From assembly GCF_000219625.1 (NCBI RefSeq), contig NC_018206.1, forward strand, positions 124,001-188,000: DNA of 64,000 bases, written 5' to 3'. Made by a program: the position numbers and the translations under genes. Within the stretch, counting starts at the first letter, position 1; each line of letters begins with the position of its first letter. This document shows, one piece after another, positions 1 through 9,438 of this stretch. This DNA comes from Zymoseptoria tritici IPO323. Lineage: Eukaryota; Ascomycota; Dothideomycetes; Mycosphaerellales; Mycosphaerellaceae. A model generated the notes under the pieces. That model searched no databases. It was not told the origin of the DNA and saw only the letters and a program-made list of their open reading frames with translations.

Positions 1-2
1 CC

Positions 3-200
3 CCTCCCACCGACTCAGCAACGCCCGATGAACAACAAGCCGTACCCACGCCTGACGGCGAGGGACAGCGACTCACCAAACGCACCATCCCAACGCCCAC
101 GGACCCGGACAAGCTCATCTTCGTCAAAGGCCGGGATGGACCGATTGATAGGCAGGAATATGATTTGTTGATGGAGAGGAGGAGGAAGTTTCATTTCTAA
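3..200 (+). CDS. 3' end of an unidentified protein-coding gene
   Basis: An open frame runs in from the left edge and stops at TAA 198-200. The visible 65 residues are hydrophilic: a Pro/Thr-rich stretch (TPTDPDK) followed by a basic tail ending RRRKFHF. I do not recognise the family. Only the C-terminus is in the window, so start, length and function cannot be given. The frame is open throughout and is followed directly by non-coding purine-rich DNA, which supports it being a true gene end. Confidence 0.5.
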   Translation, partial: PPTDSATPDEQQAVPTPDGEGQRLTKRTIPTPTDPDKLIFVKGRDGPIDRQEYDLLMERRRKFHF

Positions 201-835
201 TCTAAGCGAAACCCTGCTGAACCCTGGGAGGACTCCGGGGGCAGGGGGGGGGGGGGGGGGGTGGAGAGGGTTGGAAGGGGGTGGAAGGAAGAGAGGGTGG
301 AAAGGCAGGGTCGGAAGAGATGGGAAGACGGAGGAGAGCAGGAGAAGACATTCAGAAAGGTAGGGTTGGAAAGGGAGTAAGAGAGACCAGGAAAGAAATC
401 AGAGGGGGTACAAGTTGAATGCGAGTGAAGCCCTCCAGCTTTTCGAGACATGCTGCACGCTGACCCTGGCTGTTTGGTGAGTATAGCGAAATATCTGAGA
501 AGATGGAAAGACTGGTCGCCGATGGAGATGGTCTTTTCGATTGTCGACTTTTCATTCTTCATCCCGCCTGCTTGACATGTTGACTCTTTGACTTGAGTCT
601 TTGACCCTCATGGACTTCGTCCTTCTTCGTGCTGGAAGTTGACCAGGCTTCTCGTGCGTATCTCCGACATACACCGTGTCAGCTCTCTCAGCATCCACTC
701 TCATGTCGCACGATGGACACGCGCCTCCTGCACATAGCTCAGGACACATTCAGCTCATTTTGACCGCCTCTCACCCACCATCTCTGTCCACCCCACAACA
801 CATCCCTCTCCACCACACCTTTCCCATGTCCACAT
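201..835. other. Intergenic, purine-rich, with an 18-nt G run
   Basis: No convincing gene. The + strand at about 220-375 is almost pure purine and includes an uninterrupted run of 18 G at 244-261. The rest looks like 3' flank of the left-edge gene and of the Asp-tRNA synthetase gene, which converge here. Confidence 0.6.
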
Positions 836-2545
836 CTACGGCATCAGCCTCCCGGGATCCCTCGGAAACAAACTCGCCAACCTCACATTCGGCAACCCCA
901 ACCACAACATAACAATCCTCTCCAATCCAATGCCACCGCCCGCATGCGGCGGACATCCATACCGGAAACAATTCACATAGTCCTTCAGTCCATCACTCTT
1001 CGGATCGACCGGGGTGACATGTTCCCTCATTCTCTTCTCCAGATACGTTGCGTCGTGAATACGCTGCGCACCGGACATGATTTCCTGCCCGCGCATGAAG
1101 AAGTCGTAGGAATTCGAGTAGCCCGCGTTGGGGTCTTTCGGGTCGTACGCCGCTTGCGTCTCGGCTGATGGCATGGTGTAAAAGGGACGGATAGCGAGGG
1201 GGAATTTATCGAGGACGTAAAAGTCTGTGCCGTATTTTTCGAGGACGAGAGCGCCGAGTTTCTTCTCTTGAGGGGTGGAGAGGTCGTCGAAGTCGTTGAG
1301 TTCTTCGCCCGCTTCACGGAGCATGGCGATGCCTTCTTTGAAGTGGAGGCGGGGGACTTTTCCCGGAGGAGGGAGTTTGAATTCCTCGACTTGGTAGACG
1401 GTGCGCACGAGGTCGGTTTGTTTCTTGTACTTCGTGCGGAGACCGTTGAAGATGTACAGCATGAGTTCCTCCAGCAGGGTGACCACCTCATGATAGTCCT
1501 CCTCAAACGCCATTTCCAGATCCAGACCCGTGAATTCCGTCAAATGGCGGGCGGTATTGCTGTTCTCCGCGCGGAAAATGGGTCCGATTTCCATCACACG
1601 TTCGAAGCGGGAGGCGATCATCATTTGTTTGTAGAGTTGGGGAGATTGCGCGAGGTAGGCTTTGTCGTTGAAGTATTTGATTTCGAAGACGGATGAGCCG
1701 CCTTCGGTCGCGGCGCCGAGCATGCGAGGGGTGTTCATGCCGAGGAAACCGCGCTCGTCGAGGAATTCGGTGAAGAGTTTCTGCACGCCGTATTTGATGG
1801 TGAAGATGGCGTGGTTGAGGTTCGCTTTGAGGTCGATGGTGCGGTTGTTCAGGCGGGTGTTGAGGGAGACTATCGGTTTTCCGTCTTGCACGGCATTCTC
1901 CTCTCCTTCGGCGGGGATGCGTCCTTCGGCATCGGCGACTTGCAGGGGGAGTTGGGAGTCGGCTTTGCAGAGGATGTACAGCTTTGTGATGTGGACTTCC
2001 AGGTTCTGGATGGTCGTGCTCTTAACCGGCTCGAATGGCTTCTGCAATGTTCCGTGCACCACGACTTCGCTCTCGGTGGGGATTCCTCCTGCGAATTTGA
2101 CCATTTGCTTGGACAATTTCTCGGACTGAGCAACAACAGCCTGGATGGTATTCGGACCTTGAGAGAATTGCAGGAACGACAGCTTCGCACCTTGATTGCG
2201 AGCATTGTTGACCGTCGCGCGGAAGATGACTGCCGGTCCTTTTCCTTCCTCAATCGCCTGTCCATCGTGCTTCTCCGCCAGGTCCGCGAGTTTCTCGTGC
2301 TTGGCTCCGGTCGATGTCCTCACTAGAGGGAGCTCGCCGTAGTCCTCCTTGCTGATGTCGTTGGCGTCGGCCTCTTTCTTCCGTGCTGCCTCTTCAGCCG
2401 CGAGTCTGGCTCTCTTTTCCGCCTTTTCCTTTTCTTTGGCTGCCTTTTTCAATGCACTCTTCGATGGTCCCTTGTCGTCGCCTTCTCCTTCCGCAGCTGG
2501 AGCAGCATCTTTTGGTCGCTCGGGGATTTCGGCGGAGTCGGCCAT
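836..2545 (-). CDS. DPS1: Aspartyl-tRNA synthetase, cytoplasmic
   Basis: Class II aminoacyl-tRNA synthetase that charges tRNA-Asp with aspartate in the cytosol. The single-exon frame gives 569 residues, close to the yeast enzyme. A lysine/alanine-rich, charged N-terminal extension (about residues 25-65), typical of eukaryotic AspRS, is followed by an OB-fold anticodon-binding domain (about 105-195) and the catalytic core. Motif 2 is seen as IGPIFRAENSN then RHLTEFTGLDLEM (about 320-345). Motif 3 is GGGIGLERIVM near the C-terminus, which ends with the usual FPRDPGRL tail. ATG at 2545-2543 opens the frame and fits the family N-terminus. No intron is needed. It is convergent with the left-edge gene and has the SSZ1 gene upstream on the same strand. 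Confidence 0.96.
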   Translation of the reverse strand: MADSAEIPERPKDAAPAAEGEGDDKGPSKSALKKAAKEKEKAEKRARLAAEEAARKKEADANDISKEDYGELPLVRTSTGAKHEKLADLAEKHDGQAIEEGKGPAVIFRATVNNARNQGAKLSFLQFSQGPNTIQAVVAQSEKLSKQMVKFAGGIPTESEVVVHGTLQKPFEPVKSTTIQNLEVHITKLYILCKADSQLPLQVADAEGRIPAEGEENAVQDGKPIVSLNTRLNNRTIDLKANLNHAIFTIKYGVQKLFTEFLDERGFLGMNTPRMLGAATEGGSSVFEIKYFNDKAYLAQSPQLYKQMMIASRFERVMEIGPIFRAENSNTARHLTEFTGLDLEMAFEEDYHEVVTLLEELMLYIFNGLRTKYKKQTDLVRTVYQVEEFKLPPPGKVPRLHFKEGIAMLREAGEELNDFDDLSTPQEKKLGALVLEKYGTDFYVLDKFPLAIRPFYTMPSAETQAAYDPKDPNAGYSNSYDFFMRGQEIMSGAQRIHDATYLEKRMREHVTPVDPKSDGLKDYVNCFRYGCPPHAGGGIGLERIVMLWLGLPNVRLASLFPRDPGRLMP

Positions 2546-2877
2546 GATTGTGGTGTGGGAATGTTGTTGTCGTTGTGGAGAGAAGGAAGTCAGTCAGTCA
2601 GAATTTCTTCCGGTGACGAAAGTGGGATGTTTCTGGCGTTTGGTGGGGGTGAGTCAATGCTTCATTTCCGTCAGGGAAGGTTGGACGAGGATTATGTAAG
2701 GTAACTCATATCTTCACTTGCAGACGACGATGATAGAGGAAGTCCTTGAAGTGAATCTATCCCATTCATCTATCGTTGCAGTCTCGATTTGTCTATTCTT
2801 GTCCTCCCCGCCATGAATCGATCTTCAAAACCTGGCGTCAAAATGCTAGTCTATTCCTCCTCTACACCTCAATCAGT
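2546..2877. other. Intergenic: DPS1 upstream region and SSZ1 3' flank
   Basis: 332 bp with no gene. It should hold the DPS1 promoter and 5' leader and the SSZ1 polyadenylation region. I see no distinctive motif or repeat. Confidence 0.5.
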
Positions 2878-4593
2878 CTACGCAGCAGCCTCGACAGTCC
2901 CCCTCACACCACCCTTCCCACCAACCTCTCTCGCCACCACAGTCAGACTCAAATCCGCATTCACATTCACCTGAATCTCCACCTTGCCACCCTTCTTCAC
3001 ACCCTTGATACCCACCTCCGCGAGCGACTTGCCCGCCTTCCACACCTTTGAGCGGATCTCCTCCGGCTCGTCATCGCTATCATCGCTATCATCCTCATCC
3101 TCATCATCCTTGTTCCCATTCGTAGCCGGCTTCTCCTCTTTCGTGACCTTGATCTCGCGAACACCTTCTGCCAATTTGAGGAGGACATCGCCGCCGTTTG
3201 CAACGCTGATTTGAGCGGTCCTCCGTACTGGGACAGGAGTCTCAGCGGCGACGATGACGGCGAAAGAGTTGTCGCCCGTGACGAGCCCGATGGCGTGAGG
3301 GATGTGAGGAGCGGCGGTGACGATGGCTTCGGTGTTTTCGGCGATGTCGGACTTCTCGAAGCCAGCGATGAGCAGTGCTTGGATGGAGGCGCCGCGGGAG
3401 GTGAGTTCGCTGGGATTGATGGCGGATGGGGATGTGCTCGGTGCGATGATCGTGGTGGATTCAGGGAAGTGGGAAGCAATGTTGGAGGCGATCTTGGGAG
3501 TGTGAGAGGATCCGCCGGAGAGGAGAATTTCATCAATGTCGAGGAGGTCGAGACCGGCTTTCGCGACGGCGCTCTCGACAAGACGTGTGATGGATGCGAA
3601 GACTTTGCTGGCGAGAAGCTCAAAGCGAGTGCGGTTGACGCTGAGTTGAAAGTCGATGCCGTCAGAGAGGGATTCAATCGAAAAGTTGGCCGATGCACCG
3701 ATGGAGAGGGACTTCTTGACAGCCTCCGCCTCGAGAGTGAGCTTGGACAGACTCTTTTCATTCTCACGCGGGTCCTTGGCAGACTTGTTCTTCTTGAGGA
3801 ACTCCTTTGCGGCGTACTCCACGAGAACCTTGTCCAAGCTGGCACCACCAAGCTCATAGTCGTGGACGGTGGCCAGGGTAGTGTACAGACCGGCGCGGCT
3901 GGCAATGACTGCCACATCCGAGCGGTTGCCACCGAGATCCGCGACAATCACAGTCTTGTCCTGTTGAGATGGCTTGTCCTCTCCGTTTTGCTGCACCTTG
4001 GCGTCGTGTGCGAGAAGAGCAGACACCGGCTCGGAGATGTACTGCAACACTTCAATCCCAGCCGCAGCCGCATCAGCGGTGAGAGCCTCCTTTTGTACAT
4101 CCGTGAAGTCAGAGGGAACTGTAATGACCGCAGCCGTAACATCCTTTCCAAGGTAGTCCGCCGCCGACTGCTTCAACTTGCGCAGATGGCGAGTTGTAAT
4201 CTCATCCACAGTGATTGTGCTCCTCTCTCCCTTGGCATTGCCATCCTCGTCCACATTCTCCTGCACGCTGAATGCCACGCTCTTTCCGCCGTTGTGTTCG
4301 ATCGGGTGGGCGCTGGAGTGGCATGGAGTGGGATCGATTTCGGAGAAGGACTTTCCCAAAAAGTCGCGGAACGAGGCGACGGTGTTGCGTGGGTTGCGGA
4401 CGATTTGTGCTTTTGCTTGTGTGCCTTGGAACTCTTCGCCGCTGACATAGGAGAGGATCGTGGGGATTTGTCGGTCTCCCTCTTCGTTGGCGAGGACTAA
4501 TCCATCGTAGGCGAAGCTGGAGTACGAGTTGCCGAATGAGATGCCAATTGCCGTACGCTGAGGCGTTTCTTGGGTGTTGTCGTCGGCGCTCAT
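2878..4593 (-). CDS. SSZ1: Ribosome-associated Hsp70-like protein Ssz1
   Basis: Atypical Hsp70 that pairs with the J-protein zuotin as the ribosome-associated complex and helps fold nascent chains at the ribosome exit. The nucleotide-binding fold is recognisable: IGISFGNSYSSFAY at the N-terminus, VITVPSDFTDVQKEAL, the adenosine-motif region ADLGGN and LLSGGSSHTPKI. The C-terminal substrate-binding part is short, with an acidic insert (DDEDEDDSDDSDDEPEE), which separates it from canonical Hsp70 and matches Ssz1. The frame is open further upstream, but I chose ATG at 4593-4591 because it gives the expected N-terminus, MSADDNTQET (571 aa; yeast Ssz1 is 538 aa). Single exon. It is divergent from RRP40, with 242 bp between the start codons. 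Confidence 0.9.
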   Translation of the reverse strand: MSADDNTQETPQRTAIGISFGNSYSSFAYDGLVLANEEGDRQIPTILSYVSGEEFQGTQAKAQIVRNPRNTVASFRDFLGKSFSEIDPTPCHSSAHPIEHNGGKSVAFSVQENVDEDGNAKGERSTITVDEITTRHLRKLKQSAADYLGKDVTAAVITVPSDFTDVQKEALTADAAAAGIEVLQYISEPVSALLAHDAKVQQNGEDKPSQQDKTVIVADLGGNRSDVAVIASRAGLYTTLATVHDYELGGASLDKVLVEYAAKEFLKKNKSAKDPRENEKSLSKLTLEAEAVKKSLSIGASANFSIESLSDGIDFQLSVNRTRFELLASKVFASITRLVESAVAKAGLDLLDIDEILLSGGSSHTPKIASNIASHFPESTTIIAPSTSPSAINPSELTSRGASIQALLIAGFEKSDIAENTEAIVTAAPHIPHAIGLVTGDNSFAVIVAAETPVPVRRTAQISVANGGDVLLKLAEGVREIKVTKEEKPATNGNKDDEDEDDSDDSDDEPEEIRSKVWKAGKSLAEVGIKGVKKGGKVEIQVNVNADLSLTVVAREVGGKGGVRGTVEAAA

Positions 4594-4835
4594 TGTGGTG
4601 GTGTATGAAGAAGGAGGATGTTGTGTTGTATAGAGAGGGTTCTTCCTCACCAACCAAAAGTTGCAGATAGTCCCTCTCCAAAACTAAATTTCTTGCGATC
4701 CTTGTCTCAAGCCAGAGCAAGGGTCCGGATGTGCCCGCCGCTTGCCGGACTGAGGTCCGTCCAAATATTCAAGACTTCAATCAAAGTCCATCAAATCAAT
4801 CCTGCTCTCCTACAACAACAACACCCCCCTCCACC
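4594..4835. promoter_or_regulatory. Shared bidirectional promoter of SSZ1 and RRP40
   Basis: The 242 bp between the two divergent start codons must carry both promoters and both 5' leaders. The sequence just before the RRP40 ATG is pyrimidine/CAA-rich (CCTACAACAACA), a common fungal leader context, with CCACC directly before the ATG. No TATA box is evident. Confidence 0.5.
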
Positions 4836-5585
4836 ATGTCGTCGACGACAATCCTCCTCCCCGGCGACACCGTCCCCTCCGCCCTCCTCCCCCCACCCAC
4901 CAAAAAAGGAACCCTCACCCTCGGTCCCGGCCTCCGCCACATCCCGCCCAGTACAATACTCACCACGACCTCCGGCACTCTCCACACCGACCCCAAAAAG
5001 TCCGCCCTCTGGCTCGAACATCCTCACGGCCGCTACCTCCCCTCCGTCAACGACCTCGTCATCGCTCAGATCCACCACTCCTCCACCGACGTCTACCACT
5101 GTCGCCTATCCCCTCACACACCATACGCTCTCCTCGGCCAACTGTCATTCGAGGGAGCGAACAAGAAAACCCGACCACAATTAAAGTCCGGCGATCTCGT
5201 CTACGCACGAGTCTGCAAAGCGAGTAAATGGGAAGACGTAGAGATCGAATGCGTGAATTCGAATTCCGGTAAAGCGGAGGGGATGGGTCCGCTAACGGGT
5301 GGTATGGTTTTTGATGTTAGTCCGGGGTTTGCGAGGAGATTAATGATGGGTACGACCAAGGATGGGAAGAGTGTGGGCGGGGTGGTGGTGCTGGAGGAAG
5401 TGGGGGAGAAGGTGAGGTTTGAGGTTGCGGTGGGGAGGAATGGACGGGTGTGGGTGGACAGTGGGAGTGTGAGGGAGACGGTTGCGATTGGGAGGTTGCT
5501 GAGGGAGACGGATGAGGGAGGGTTGGGGGTGGAGGAGCAGAGGAAGTTGGTCAAAAGGGTGTTGAGGGAGAGTGCTGGATCCTGA
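4836..5585 (+). CDS. RRP40: Exosome complex component Rrp40
   Basis: Cap subunit of the RNA exosome, which processes and degrades rRNA, snoRNA and mRNA. The 249-residue product, close to yeast Rrp40 (240), has the N-terminal segment LLPGDTV, an S1-like domain with YLPSVNDLVIAQI and GDLVYARV (about residues 60-130), and a KH-type domain carrying the family signature GRNGRVWV (about 200). The frame is open for 35 codons upstream from another ATG at 4731, but ATG 4836 gives the conserved N-terminus directly before LLPGDTV. No intron. It is divergent from SSZ1. Confidence 0.9.
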   Translation: MSSTTILLPGDTVPSALLPPPTKKGTLTLGPGLRHIPPSTILTTTSGTLHTDPKKSALWLEHPHGRYLPSVNDLVIAQIHHSSTDVYHCRLSPHTPYALLGQLSFEGANKKTRPQLKSGDLVYARVCKASKWEDVEIECVNSNSGKAEGMGPLTGGMVFDVSPGFARRLMMGTTKDGKSVGGVVVLEEVGEKVRFEVAVGRNGRVWVDSGSVRETVAIGRLLRETDEGGLGVEEQRKLVKRVLRESAGS

Positions 5586-6258
5586 GGAGGGTGGAGGTCC
5601 GGTTTTGCGACGCTTTTCTACATCATGATACCCACTTCGATTCACCGTTTGCATAGACGACGATACGGACTCAGAAGGATGCATACCAATGGTACTGGGA
5701 AGACTTCTGCGTACGATCGACCCGCCGATGACTGAATGTACGGATCGTCCCCCCGCCGGCCCTATGTGCCTCCGTCGAAACAATCCGCCATCTTTGAGAC
5801 TCAATTCGCAAATACCGCATCCTGTCTGCTTCAAATGCCATTCAGAAACGAGCCGCCCGAATGGATTTTGCTCTCGCTGCATGGCCACCGACAATGAGAG
5901 TGCTGAGTCGTGAGGACGTACTTCTGCTTTGCTTGCTACATCATGATACCCACTCGATTGCCGGTGCCAGGCCTGCAGGCGAGATCGAGGAGCGCGGCCT
6001 TGCGGAAGGCGGATAATCATGAATAAAAGCCATATCTCTGCCCGCCGCTGCTCGCATACGGTGGAGTCCAAAAAAACAAGCTGGCTCGACGTGTCCTCCG
6101 CTGACTCTCGTGGTTCCCGTCATGCCAAATTCAAAAATCAGAGCTCCAATGCTCAATGCTCGCTTTTGGTCAACCCTTCGGAACCACCGATATTCGATCC
6201 GCTCAATCAAAACTCCGTCCGCTCCAAAACAGCTTCAACACGCCGTCACGCTCACAAA
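5586..6258. other. Intergenic with a 19-bp direct repeat
   Basis: No credible gene. A 19-bp sequence (CTACATCATGATACCCACT) occurs at 5618-5636 and again at 5936-5954 in the same orientation, 318 bp apart, and the identity fades within a few bases on either side. This suggests a relic of a duplication or of a small insertion. Confidence 0.5.
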
Positions 6259-6945
6259 TCAACCCTCCTTCTCCCACCTCAACGGCTGAAACCCCCCACC
6301 CTGCGCCTTCAGCACACTCTCCACCCCGGGTCCCTTCGCCCTCGCATCATTCCTCACCACCTCCCCTCCACCCCTCTGCTGCTTATGATACCTCGCCCAC
6401 ATATCGCTCTTCGATCCCGGAACCGTTTGTTCCACGATAAACGCCCCTGCCACCTCGTCCTCCCCTGCTCCAACCTCACCCGCGCCTCCCTCAACTTTCT
6501 TCTTCTTCTTCTCCCTCCTCGCAACCTGCTTCTGGAAGTGCACCCTCTTCTGCTGCGTCGTCATCGGCACACCCCTCACCACTCTACCACCCATATTCGC
6601 CGTCCTCGCCCTCATCGCCACTTTCCTCGCCTTGGTCTCCTGCTCCACAGCTTCCAAGTCGAATTCATCAGGCGGCGGGAGAGGCCTCTTGGAAGGTTCC
6701 AACTCTCTCGCGCGCGCTTTTTTCGCCTTTTCGACTTGAGCTTGGAAACGGACGGCTTTGCCGATGTTGGTGTTGGGATCGAATTTGGGGACGCTGGGTT
6801 TGGTAGTGGGGTTGGGGTTGGCGGTGGGTTCGGTGGGGATGTTGCGGAGGGCGGTGGAGGCGGCGTGGGGACCTTTTGGTTTGGGGGCGCGGTGGTTGGA
6901 TTTGGCGGGACGCTTGGGAGCTGGGGCGCGAGCTTTGGGTGCCAT
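6259..6945 (-). CDS. Small basic protein of unknown function
   Basis: An open frame of 228 codons starting at ATG 6945 (a second ATG lies two codons upstream). The N-terminal third is rich in Ala, Pro, Lys and Arg (for example APKRPAKS and APKPKGPHAA). A conserved-looking charged middle follows (NIGKAVRFQAQVEKAKKARA, then EFDLEAVEQETKARKVAMRAR). A lysine run, RREKKKKKVEG, precedes a Gly-rich C-terminus. It has no membrane segment or signal peptide. The composition suggests a nuclear or nucleolar, nucleic-acid-associated protein, but that is inference from composition only. The unbroken frame and fungal-like codon use support it being real. Confidence 0.6.
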   Translation of the reverse strand: MAPKARAPAPKRPAKSNHRAPKPKGPHAASTALRNIPTEPTANPNPTTKPSVPKFDPNTNIGKAVRFQAQVEKAKKARARELEPSKRPLPPPDEFDLEAVEQETKARKVAMRARTANMGGRVVRGVPMTTQQKRVHFQKQVARREKKKKKVEGGAGEVGAGEDEVAGAFIVEQTVPGSKSDMWARYHKQQRGGGEVVRNDARAKGPGVESVLKAQGGGFQPLRWEKEG

Positions 6946-7962
6946 TGTCAATGGAGCGAGGAGGGAGTGTGTCGGGTGTGATTGGTGAGAGGTGGTTGTG
7001 GTTGAAGGGTGTATTGAGGTGTTTGTTTTTGAGGGAGATGAGTCTGGTGGTGTTGTTGTTGGTACTGAGATCCGTGACTGAAGAAAGCAGCAGCTGGGAG
7101 CGTGCGTGCGTGATCGGCTGATGATTGAGCCAGCTGAAAGAAGGGAGTAAATTGATTGACCGTACGCTAGCCGCTGAATAGCATGTGATAGGCTTGGCTG
7201 GCTAGCAAATTACACATGTTTGGAGCTCATCCCATGCTCACCCGGCTGTCTCCTCGATTCTAGCTTTTCGTGATATCTTTTGCTTCGCTTGATTCCCGCT
7301 ATACCAACGCAACCACATCCTGAACCTAGCCGCTCCCACGAAGCAGCTATATGCATCCCACCCACTTCTGCTGCCGATGTCGAAGCATACACAGATATAC
7401 CAGCCCAGCTCCCTGCTGTCCACAGGTTTTCTCCTTGTTCTAATCCACTGTATCAAGCCGCCGTGGACTGTTGAGCTTCTTTATATCCAACCCAGCAAGC
7501 CGTCAAGTAGCGGCCCCTCCCTGGCCAGTCTCTACGGTGTAATTTGAGTGCTCTGAAGCTTGGAGGATGTTTAGGAAGGTCTAGAAGGGGCAACTGACGC
7601 CTGAACGTGCGAGTAGGCTTCAGGAGGAGAGCGAGGAATTGTATTCAGTCTTGATGCTCCTGTCGAGTCCAAGGCCCCAGTACTGGGCATGTCATGAGCC
7701 GAGCCGACCGCGCCATGAGCACCAGAAAGATGTCGTTGTCGTTGCGGCCTCCTTGCGAAGGAGGCGGTGCGGTCTGCGACGATTCCTCACTCGATGGCGG
7801 TCAGGTGCTGTATCCAGTTTCTGCGGCGGTAATCATGTGCCGATACACTGCCGGGTGCCAAGGTATTTCATTCCTCTGCGAACTGCGCCCAAGGTCCATA
7901 CCTGTATCCTGATGTGTGCATGACTCTGCTGTCGATATCGTCCTTCCATTTAGCTTCCTCTA
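6946..7962. other. Intergenic, no gene seen
   Basis: About 1 kb between the basic-protein start and the MFS transporter stop. The short open stretches lack ATG-initiated, protein-like sequence. I see no repeat, tRNA or recognisable motif. Confidence 0.5.
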
Positions 7963-9438
7963 TCATATCAACTTCGACGCCCCAACCCCCCTCCTCCTCA
8001 TCAAAATCCCCCACAAAACAAACAGCCCCACTCCACCAACCAGCATGACCAACCCCCCAAAAACCTGCAACCCAAGATAACTCTTCCTCTCCCCCTCCGC
8101 CTGGCCCTTCGAACTAACCTCCGCCAACGCAGCCGCGATCGGCGGCCCAATCAAACTCGCCACACTTCCAATCCCTTGTGCCATACCAAGTCTCGCGCCG
8201 AAGACCTTTGGATCCGGACAGACTTGCGGGAATACACTCGGCGGCAGGGGGATGAGCGCACCGCTAAAAGCACCATAAAGCGCAGCGAAAGTGACGAACG
8301 ATCCAACGGATGTAGCGCCGATCCACCCCAAACATAGCGCACCGGAGGAAACCACACAGACAACCCAAGGAATCATACCGCCAATCTTAGCAGCGGAGAG
8401 TCCAGCAACAAGCCGACCAACAATACTGGTCGCTTGAGCAATAATAGATATGTAAAGGGAAAAACTCCTCGACGTCCCCAAATTCTGCTGGGCGTAAGAC
8501 GGGATGAAAATAAAAGGGACCATGTATCCGCAAAAGATGAAAAAGTTCGACCAAGCGTACGCCCAGAACGGAGCGTCTCGCAGGGCAGTTTTGTCGAAGA
8601 GTTTCCTCGGAGCACCGCCTGCCGCTAGATCTCCCAGATTCGTAGCGCGGAAGAGGAGGAGCGGGAAGGAGAGGAGGTATGTTCCCAGCATGATAAATCC
8701 CATAGCGCGGACGGTCCAGCCGAAAGATGTCCGGGAAATGAGTTGTTCGAAGACAAGAGTATATATAATACCTCCAATCGGAGCGCCGCAGGTGGTAATT
8801 CCCATTGCGATAGCGCGGTTTCGTTTGAAAGAGCGGGAAACGAGGGCCAAGCCGGGGAGGTAGAGCAGGCCGTTACCGAGGCCCATGAGCACGCCTTGGG
8901 TTAGCATGAGTTGGTAGTAAGAGGAGGAGACGGAGACGAGGAAGACGGAGAGGGTCTCGATGAGGGCGCCGGTGATGAGCATTGTGCGGAAGTAGCCGAG
9001 GTCGAAGAGGGGGCCGGAGATGACGCCGATGAGGATGAGGAGGAAGATGGTTACGGTTCCGATCCAGGAGATTGTGGAGGCGGGGAGGGTGGGGAGGTAG
9101 GAGGTTTCGTAGAAGGATTGGAAGGAGCCGAAGGCGAAGGACATGCCCCAGAGGCTGTGACGTGAGCGTTAGCAATGGGTTGAATGCAGTGAGTTCGTTG
9201 CGTTGACGCACTTTCCGAAGACGAGGAAGGATCCTGCGACTTGTAGCCAGGCGCGAGTACCGCCATCCTTCATCGGTGGTGCGGCGGTTGTGGGTGCGTG
9301 GGCTTCGGCTGGCGTGATCATCTCCACTGCCTGCTTGTCTTCGTCCGTCTTCGCAAATGTGTCGCTCTTCTCGGATCCAGGAATGGAGTCATGATCCTGT
9401 CGTTCGTCCACCAGAGTTGTTGAATCGTTCTTCTCCAT
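7963..9438 (-). CDS. MFS transporter, monocarboxylate-permease type
   Basis: Two exons: 9438-9212 and 9154-7963. The intron at 9155-9211 (57 nt) has donor GTGCGT, branch GCTAACG and acceptor CACAG. The 472-residue product begins with a hydrophilic, acidic cytosolic tail (MEKNDSTTLVDERQ), then GGTRAWLQVAGSFLVFGN and about 12 membrane helices. These include the MFS signature region between helices 2 and 3 (GPLFDLGYFR) and the central loop after LLLFRATNLGDL. The arrangement matches fungal monocarboxylate transporter-like (MCT/SLC16-type) permeases; the substrate cannot be inferred. The ATG is followed by the expected tail, and splicing restores VFGNLWGMSFAFGSFQSFY across the junction. Confidence 0.85.

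Noticed and set aside
3211..4500. A 429-codon + strand frame opposite SSZ1
   Set aside because: Antisense shadow of a well-supported Hsp70 gene; low-complexity Gly/Asp/Glu composition and no domain.
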